From assembly GCF_036711975.1 (NCBI RefSeq), contig NC_091967.1, positions 10,416,001 through 10,480,000 on the forward strand: a DNA stretch of 64,000 bases, read 5' to 3'. Shown piece after piece: positions 25,001 through 34,000 of this stretch (position 1 is its first letter; each line of letters begins with the position of its first letter). This DNA comes from Onthophagus taurus. Taxonomy: Eukaryota; Arthropoda; Insecta; Coleoptera; Scarabaeidae. The translations under genes and the position numbers were made by a program. The notes below the pieces were generated by a model. It was not told the origin of the DNA, did no database searches, and saw only the letters and a program-made list of their open reading frames with translations.

Positions 25001-28000
25001 TTTCCGAAGGAGACATTCCAGTTCAATTTGATTGGGATCTAAACGGCCAAAACATTAAGGAATATCCCGAAATTACTTTAAATAATATTGGAAGAAGAGC
25101 TTCGTTTTTATCTATCGAATCCGTTACTTATACCAACTCTGGAAATTATACTTGTACTGCAAGGAATAAGGCTGGATCTTATAAACATTCTGCCGAACTG
25201 CTTGTAAATGGTTACTAATTTTGTTATTTCTCGATAAAACTAATTTCTTCTTTGTTTTGTTTTTAAACTATATTAGCAATTTATTTTTTCAAATCCTATC
25301 CTTTTTATCATTTATTTAGTTCTTCCCAGAATCGCTCCTTTTGCTTTCGAAGAAAATCCGAGTGAAATTGGACAATACGCTTCGATAACATGTGCTGTTT
25401 CACATGGAGATTTACCATTGAAAATAACTTGGAAAGTTAATGGAATAAACGTTGAAGAGCTTTCAGGAATTTTGATCACTCCAATCGGAAAACGAAGCAG
25501 TTCTTTAACAGTTGATTCTTTGCTCTATAGCGACGCTGGAAATTATACTTGTCACGCTGAAAATCGAGCCGGTTTTTCCGAATATACTACGATTTTAGAG
25601 GTTAACGGTTAGTGCGAAATAAATTGTGATAGAAAATTATTATCTAATAGAAAAAAATCCTTTTCCACTCTATCCTAATATTTTATTATTTTTATATTAG
25701 ACAAATTGAAAAGTTTTATGTGCACTCTTAATAATATTGAATTTTTAAATTATATACTTTTTTAAATGAACCAATGAGGAAATATTAAATATCTTAATAT
25801 CTCTGTATAGTAAAAATCTTCTATGACATGATTTCTTTTCAGTAAACCCCAGAATAGTTCCGTTTACTTTCGGGGAATCCCCAGTCCATTCGGGGCAGGA
25901 TGCTCAAGCGACATGTTTCGTTTCAGAAGGCGACAGTCCTATAGAACTATTTTGGATGTTTTCTGGCGAAAAATTATCGACACAACATAATATAATAGTT
26001 AACAATATCGGTTCAAAAATGAGTGTTTTATTAATAACCAGCATAGATGCGTCCAACAGTGGAAACTACACGTGCACTGCGCAGAATCAGGCAGGCATAA
26101 ATCACTATACGACTTCACTGTTCGTTTATGGTAGTCATAAGTTCGTTCACTTGTTCGTGTGCACTCTCTATTTGTTTGTTTGAGTCTTCCAATTATTTTT
26201 TTTGTATGTTTTGTTCTCGTTCTTGTTGGTTGTGGGACATTTGATTTGAATAATAACACAAACTGAATATGATTTTGTGATTTTATTGTCCATGGTTTAG
26301 GGTTAATAAGTCATCTTGATAACGCCTCGGCAATTTCCTTCAAATCCTCGTATCCATCCAAATTTTTCCCGAAACGCCGAGGCTAAGTGATTTTTTTCGA
26401 AAGGTGTCAGAAATCTTATCCTCAACCTTCGTCCCGTCACAGCACTTTTTCTTTATGTTCCTTTTGTTTCTTTTTTTATGTTACTAACATTTATTATTTT
26501 TTTTTTGATTAATGCATGCTGAAAAAAAAATAAATTCACTTTTTTAAGTTAGTTCTTTTTGAGTTGTCACCTTTTTCTCATTGGTTCTTTTGGTTGCAAA
26601 CTAATAAAAATGCTGCACATAATAAAAATAAATATCTTTCTTAAAAAAATTGATTAATTCAATATTATTTGCTAACAAAAAAGAAAGATGTTTCTTTTTT
26701 TATTTGCCAAAAATGTTAATTAATTTAATTTAATCAATCAAATTTTTGCATAAGAACATTTTTGGTAAATAATATGAAAGTGTCTTAAAATAACTTAAAT
26801 TTCAAAAAAATTTATTAGATTAAAAATAATTTTGCGAACAAATTTCAAGACACTATCAATAAAAATTGTAAGCATTGCTTTTGCATGTAAAATCCACGTA
26901 AGTTTTAAAGTTCGTATATCTGACCAAATATTTCACCTTTTAGTACCACCAAGGTGGATTTTGGAACCAACTGATAGAGCTTTTGCTCAAGGTTCTGACG
27001 CCGCTATTGAATGTAAAGCCGATGGTTTCCCAAAACCCTCCGTAACATGGAAAAAAGCAACTGGTAATTTTTTTATTTATCTTCTTTTTGGATTAATCAA
27101 AAACGATGTTTTATTAGGCGGCCAACCTGGTGATTACACTGATTTTAAGCCGAATAACCCAGATATTCGCGTTGAAGACGGTACTTTAATGATCAATAAC
27201 ATTCAAAAGAAAAATGAAGGATATTATTTATGCGAAGCCGTAAATGGAATTGGATCTGGTTTATCTGCAGTTGTTCTTATTAGCGTTCAAGGTTATTTTA
27301 ATAGATTCTAATCTTCCGGATTTTTTTCAATATTTATTTCTTAAATAGCCCCACCACAATTTGACGTAAAACTCCGCAACCAAACATCAAGACGAGGTGA
27401 CCCAGCCGTGCTTCAATGCGAAGCTAAAGGAGAAAAACCAATTGGTATCTTATGGAACATCAACCACAAACGTTTAGATTCAAAAGGAGACCGAAGATAC
27501 ACGATCCGCGAAGAGATTTTACCAACCGGCGTTTTATCTGATTTAAGCATTAATGGAACCGAAAGATCTGACAGCGCTGTTTTCACTTGTGTAGCCAATA
27601 ACGCCTTTGGAAGTGATGATACAAGCATTAACTTAATTGTACAAGAAGTTCCTGAAGTACCATATGGCTTAAAAGTTCTCGACAAATCTGGTAGATCCGT
27701 TCAATTAGCTTGGGCAGCACCATACGATGGAAACTCTCAAATCACCGAATACCAAGTAGAATATAAACCAAGCAAAGCTTCTTGGGATGTCATGGAACGT
27801 TTATTGGTACCTGGAGATACCACCGAAGCCGGAGTAACTAACTTAAAACCTGCCACTACTTATCATATCAGAATTGTTGCCGAAAACACTTTGGGAAGAA
27901 GCGGCCCATCAGACACTGTTACAATTATTACAGCTGAAGAAACACCCAGTGGTGTACCAACCAACATTCGTGTTGAAGCTAATGACCAACGCTCTTTAAA

Positions 28001-31000
28001 AATTTTCTGGAAACCACCAGAACGTTCTGAATGGAATGGTGACCTCCTTGGATATTACGTTGGAATCAAACAATCTTCCACAGACAAATATGTTTTTAAG
28101 ACCGTTGAATTTAACAAAGAAGATAAAGAACATCAATTCCTTGTAAGATTTTTTTAAAACATATTTATCTTTTACTTTATTTCATTTTGTAGATTTCCGA
28201 CTTGAAAACCTACACTCAATACTCAGTCGTTGTCCAAGCTTTTAACAGAATTGGTTCAGGACCAGTTAGTGAAGCAGTCAAAGCTTACACAGCTGAAGGA
28301 GCACCGGAACAACCACCACACGATACAGTTTGTACCACCTTAACAGCCCAAACAATTCGCGTTTCATGGATGTCCCCTACTTTGGATTCTGCTAACGGTG
28401 TTATTAAAGGTTACAAAGTTATTTATGGTCCATCTGATACTTGGTATGGTAAGTTGATTAAGCAAAAAATTTTGTTGGGTGTATTTATGTATTAATATCT
28501 TTAGCCGAAAACACCAAAGATACCAAAATTACTGCATCAAGCGAAACTATTCTTCATGGTCTCAAAAAGTACACTAACTATAGCATGGAAGTTTTGGCCT
28601 ATACTTCTGGAGGAGACGGAGTTCGTAGCGGATTAATTCATTGCCAAACTGACCAAGATGGTAAAAATTTTATTTTTCAATTGACGTTTGTAATTAATAG
28701 AATTAATCCTTTTTTTTATAACAGCTCCTGAAGCACCAAGCGCTTTAAAAGCTCTCGTAATGTCATCTGATTCAATTCTTGTAAGCTGGAAACCACCAAC
28801 TGAACCCAACGGAATCATCCAACAATACACCGTTTATGTACAAGAAGAAGGAAGCGGCTCTGACAAAGTAAAAACACAAAAAATTGTTCCTCATCCGAAA
28901 CACCAAAATTTGAATTATCAAGCCAAGGGATTAAATAGCATTTTGAAATATCAATTCTGGGTTACTGCATCGACAAGCATCGCTGAAGGACAACCATCAA
29001 AGAAAATTACTGTTTCTCCAAGCTCAAATGGTATTTAAAATGACTCATTATGATTTTTTTTCAACAAAGATTATATTAATTATTTTTCATTATTTTAAAG
29101 TTCCCGCAAAGATTGCTTCATTCGACGATACATTCACAACAATTTACAAAGAAGATATGACTCTTCCATGTTTATCTGTTGGAATTCCCGCTCCAATAAT
29201 TACCTGGAAAATCAATGGAGTCACCTTCACATCAAACGATCGCATCAGACAACAACAGGATGGTTCTTTGTTTATCAGAGATGTTACACGTACAGATGCT
29301 GGAGAATATTCTTGTCACGTTGAAAATTCATTTGGTCAAGATTCTGTTTCCCATCGATTGTTGGTAAACGCCCCACCACACGCTCCTCAAGTTTTCTTAC
29401 CGACTGCTACCACCGATTCTTTGACCGTTAAACTAAAAGCGCAAGCGACTGAAGTTGAACCAATCCATGGATACTCGATTCATTATAAACCGGAATTTGG
29501 AAGTTGGGAAACTGTACAAGTACCGGCTAGCACTGAAACTTACACTCTTACTAAATTGCTTTGTGGAACTCGTTATCAAGTTTTTGTAACCGCCTACAAC
29601 AGCATTGGAATGGGTGATCCTTCGCCAACCATGAATACCAGGACTAAAGGAGATAAACCAATCGTTCCGAGCGCTGAAAAATTCATTGAAGTTTTATCTA
29701 TGAGTATTACTCTTCGTATGAAAGAATGGTCTGATGGTGGATGCCCGATGTTGTATTCCGTCGTGGAAACTAGAAAGAAGTTTGTTGATAAAAAATTAAA
29801 ATATTTATGTTTTTAATGAGTTTGATTTTTTTTTACATAGGACTACCAACGAATGGATTCAAGTATCTAACAATGTTAAATCCGATGGGGACTTTGTCGT
29901 TTTGGACTTGGACGCAGCCACATGGTACAATATTCGTGTTACAGCCCACAACAACGCTGGATTTACTGTTGGAGAATATGAATTTGCTACTCTTACTCCC
30001 GCTGGAGGTAATGATATTTTAGATGACTATGAATATTTTTTGTAATATGTAACTTATTATTACTCCTATATTAAATAATTATTATCTTTTTCTTTTTTTT
30101 TATATTTTGTTTTTATTTTCTTCTGCTTCATCACGCAATAGTACCTGAAATATTAATCGACGGGTATTTTTAAATTTTTCTTTTCAGGTACTATTGCCCC
30201 GGCCCGTGAAATTCCCAAAGAAGACACCCTCCAAATAATCCTGGCCAATATGAACCTTGTGGTGCCCGTTGTATCCGCCGTCTTTGTTATAATCGTAGCG
30301 ATTATTGTTATTTGCGTGTTACGCGGCCGTGGATATTATCACAAAGGTAAATAAATAATTTTTTCTTTCTTGTTTCGTTCAATTACAGGAACCATCGCTC
30401 CGATCAGGGAAACTCCCGACGTCAGGATCTTATTCCAATGGCTTCCCGAATGGGTCGATCTTAACATTGCTGTACCAATCTGCGCAACAATTATTGTTAT
30501 TTTGGTCGGAGTTGTTGTTATTTGCGTTGCATTAACCAGGCGCAATCAAGGCCCTACTCAAACTAGACTGCGTAGTGACTGTATGTTGTCTCGATACGTT
30601 TTATTTCATTTATGATTGTGTTTATCTGTATTACAGCATGATTTTTTTATTTTTCTTTTTAATATGTTCCTTTCTGTTGTTAAAATTTACTTAAGATTGT
30701 ATCCTGTTTTAGATGACGTCGTTTACAACCAATCAGTTAATGCAACATCTACATTGGATAAACGTCGCCCAGATCTTCGTGATGAACTTGGTTACATCGC
30801 CCCACCCAATAGGAAACTTCCCCCGGTTCCAGGATCTAACTACAACACTTGCGACCGTATCAAGCGAGGTACCATAAGTAAGAATCATTTTCATCTTCAT
30901 TGCTGTAAGCATGATCACCACCCAAAAAATAAATCAAAAAAACTTAACAATTTTGCCACTTATTAGTTGGTTACTTTTTAGAAAATAACTCGGTGAATTT

Positions 31001-34000
31001 TGCCTGCTTTTTAACTTTTTCTTTGTTTATTGTCTATTGTTAAAAAAAATAATTAAGGGACGTTGTTGTTGTTATTGCACTTGGATCACGTTTTTCCCCT
31101 CAGCAGTAACAAAGAAATTGGGCTCTCACGAATTTTGTTATCGTTACTCGTATGTATGTAGGTGTAGGCAACCATTATCGATCTCATTCGACTTGGGACC
31201 CCAGGAGACACCTTTATGAGGAACTGAATAGCAGACGTGGTTCCAATGACACTATCCATACCCATCGAGGTAAACAGCACAGATGTATGGTACCCTCTTT
31301 TTATATTTCTTTTCGTTTATTTCACATCATTTATTTTAATATTTGTTTTTTTGTCATCTCTTGCTTTTAATCATACTATTTCTTTTTTACTAACAAGTTT
31401 TTCTTTAGTACTATTATTTACTAACTAAGGATTTTTTATTGTTTAGAATTTATTTGGTTATTTAAAAAAGAATCTTGCGAAATAAGATTAAAAAAATTAT
31501 AACAAATTTTTAATCAACATTCATTTTTTCTTTAAAAAAATACTTTAAAATATATCCATCGCCTCAAGTATAAATTAATTACTTGGGAAAGCTGAAATAA
31601 CGGTACCTCAAAGACAACATAACATCTTTAGGTACGTGACAAGAAAAAAAATCCTGTAAATATACTAAATATAAATGTTTGCTTTGCCGATGAAATTGAT
31701 AGATGTTAAGACCCACAAAGCATGAGAAAACCTTGCATGTATACGCTGTTACTTCATGTATACATTTTCATAATTACAATTAGTACATAATAAAAGAAAT
31801 TTGATATTAATTCTTGTTACATTAAGAAAAATTGATTAAAGAAAAATAATATAATTTATAGGCATGGACGACGAAATTTGCCCCTACGCCACTTTCCATC
31901 TTCTTGGATTCCGCGAAGAAATGGACCCTACTAAAGCCATGCAATTCCAAACATTCCCTCATCCACATACCGGCACAATGGGACCTTCTGGAATGAACAC
32001 TCCTCATCAAATGCACTCAAGAGCTGGTTCTCAATCAATGCCAAGACAAAATAGACGTTATGATAGAGTTGGATCTCAAGGTATTATATTTGTTGAGCTA
32101 AAATTTCTAGAATATTTAGTAATATTATCAGGGAACAACTCAAGTTCGATTCACTTAGAAAGATAGTGACGGCATAGAGCTGCGTAGCTATCTATATATA
32201 TCAGACTGCAGCAGATGATGCAATGTGATTTCTACCCAGTGATCTGAATGTAATACCAATGAAATCATTGAAAGTCGGTATACAGTGAATTTCAGTTAAG
32301 ATGCAATATACAAAAATAAATTTTCATAGAAACCAGGGCGTACCTACTTACTGTGTCCTACATAAAATGTAACATGTCTAAATGTTTCTTGTTCTAGGTC
32401 TAATGTTAGTTCTAGTGACAGTGCAAGTGCTAGATCACGAACTAACACTATACCTAGAACTAGAATCATTCAGATTTAGCCGTCTTTAGAGACGTGCGGC
32501 TAAATCCAAATAATTCTAGTTCTAGGTATAGTGTTAGTTCTACACTGTAACAGTGCTAGTGTAAAACTAGAACTAACACTAGACCTAGAATTAGAATCAC
32601 TCGGGTTTAGCCGCACGTCTCTTAAGACGGCTAAACCCGAATGATTCTAGTTCTAGCTCTGCTGTTAGTTCTACTGATAGTGGAAGTCGAAAACTAGAAC
32701 TAACACTATACCTAGAACTAGAATCATTTGGATTAACGTTATAACAACAAATATCCTAAGAGCTGTAATTTGATAATTTAACATTTATTAATAGCTGAAT
32801 TAATATATTACATTTGTATTAATTTTATTTGTATTTTAATAGGAAATGGAAGTATTTATTCTCCTGGACCTGAATATGATGATCCAGCAAATTGCGCACC
32901 AGAAGATGAACAATATGGCTCTCAATATGGTGGATATAATAACCCTTACGATCAATATGGAAGTCGTGGATCAATCGGACGTCGTTCTTTGGGTTCTTTG
33001 AGAGTACAACAACAAGCCAACAACAGTCCCGAACCGCCACCACCACCACCACGTAACCACGACCCATCATTCAACGACTCGAAAGATAGTAATGAGATTT
33101 CTGAAGCCGAATGCGATAGAGATCAATTGATAAATACGAATAGTTATGGTGGTAAGTAATTAACGAAAAAAAACTTGAAAAAAAAATTAATATCGAAAAA
33201 AAATAATGATAGCGCTAGTTTAAGCTTTGATTTTTTTGATATTATCATGCTTTTGAATTCAAAATGATTTAGTTTCATATTAAATATTAACCCCGATTCA
33301 CTATTAAAGTTTCTTTCTTTAATTAATTTTTTTTGATGAATAAATAAAAATGAATTTTTCTACAAAAACATTTTCTTTTCAGAAAGTGACCAAGGTAAGT
33401 GGTTTCGTTCTGAACGAGTTGCGTGGTTTTTCTTATTTATTCCTTTTAGAAATTAGAAACATCTTTCTTTTTCAAAAAAAAAAGAGCAAAAAATCATTCA
33501 TAAATCATGATTAATTCATAATTTTGTGTTAAATTACAATATGAAATAAAATCATACGCATATTTTTGTCTCAACATTTACGAAAATACATTTATATATT
33601 TTGATATCATTGTGTGGCATGATTCGAATTTTGTTTTAAGTTTTTAATATCATTTTTTTACTATACCAAGTTATTTCTTTTTGTTTTAATCAAATTTGTG
33701 TTTAACGGCATGATGTGTGTCACTAATTTTTTGATATTAATCAACAATTTCTTCGCACCCACTTCAGTGATGATTGAATTTATTTATTTTTTTAATACGT
33801 GAGGTATTGTGGTCGTGTAGAGATATGTGTGTGGTTTGTTTCAGTAATGAGAAATAGCTCCAAGGATGGCATGAACCACGAGGAAATGAGAAAACTGCTT
33901 GAGAGGTAATTGTCAGATAGTAACATTTAAAATTATCAAGAAAAAAATGTGTTTTATCACTATTTGTTACAATATCTGCAATTTTACTAATAGAAATATG

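Noticed and set aside
14769..25300. TATCCTTT(T)AA-like intronic motifs as exon-9 selectors
   Set aside because: They occur near many exons of the second half (16674, 18077, 19551, 22743, 25295) but are absent from many others, sit at variable positions in the pyrimidine-rich acceptor region, and I found no clear complement in the flanking introns.
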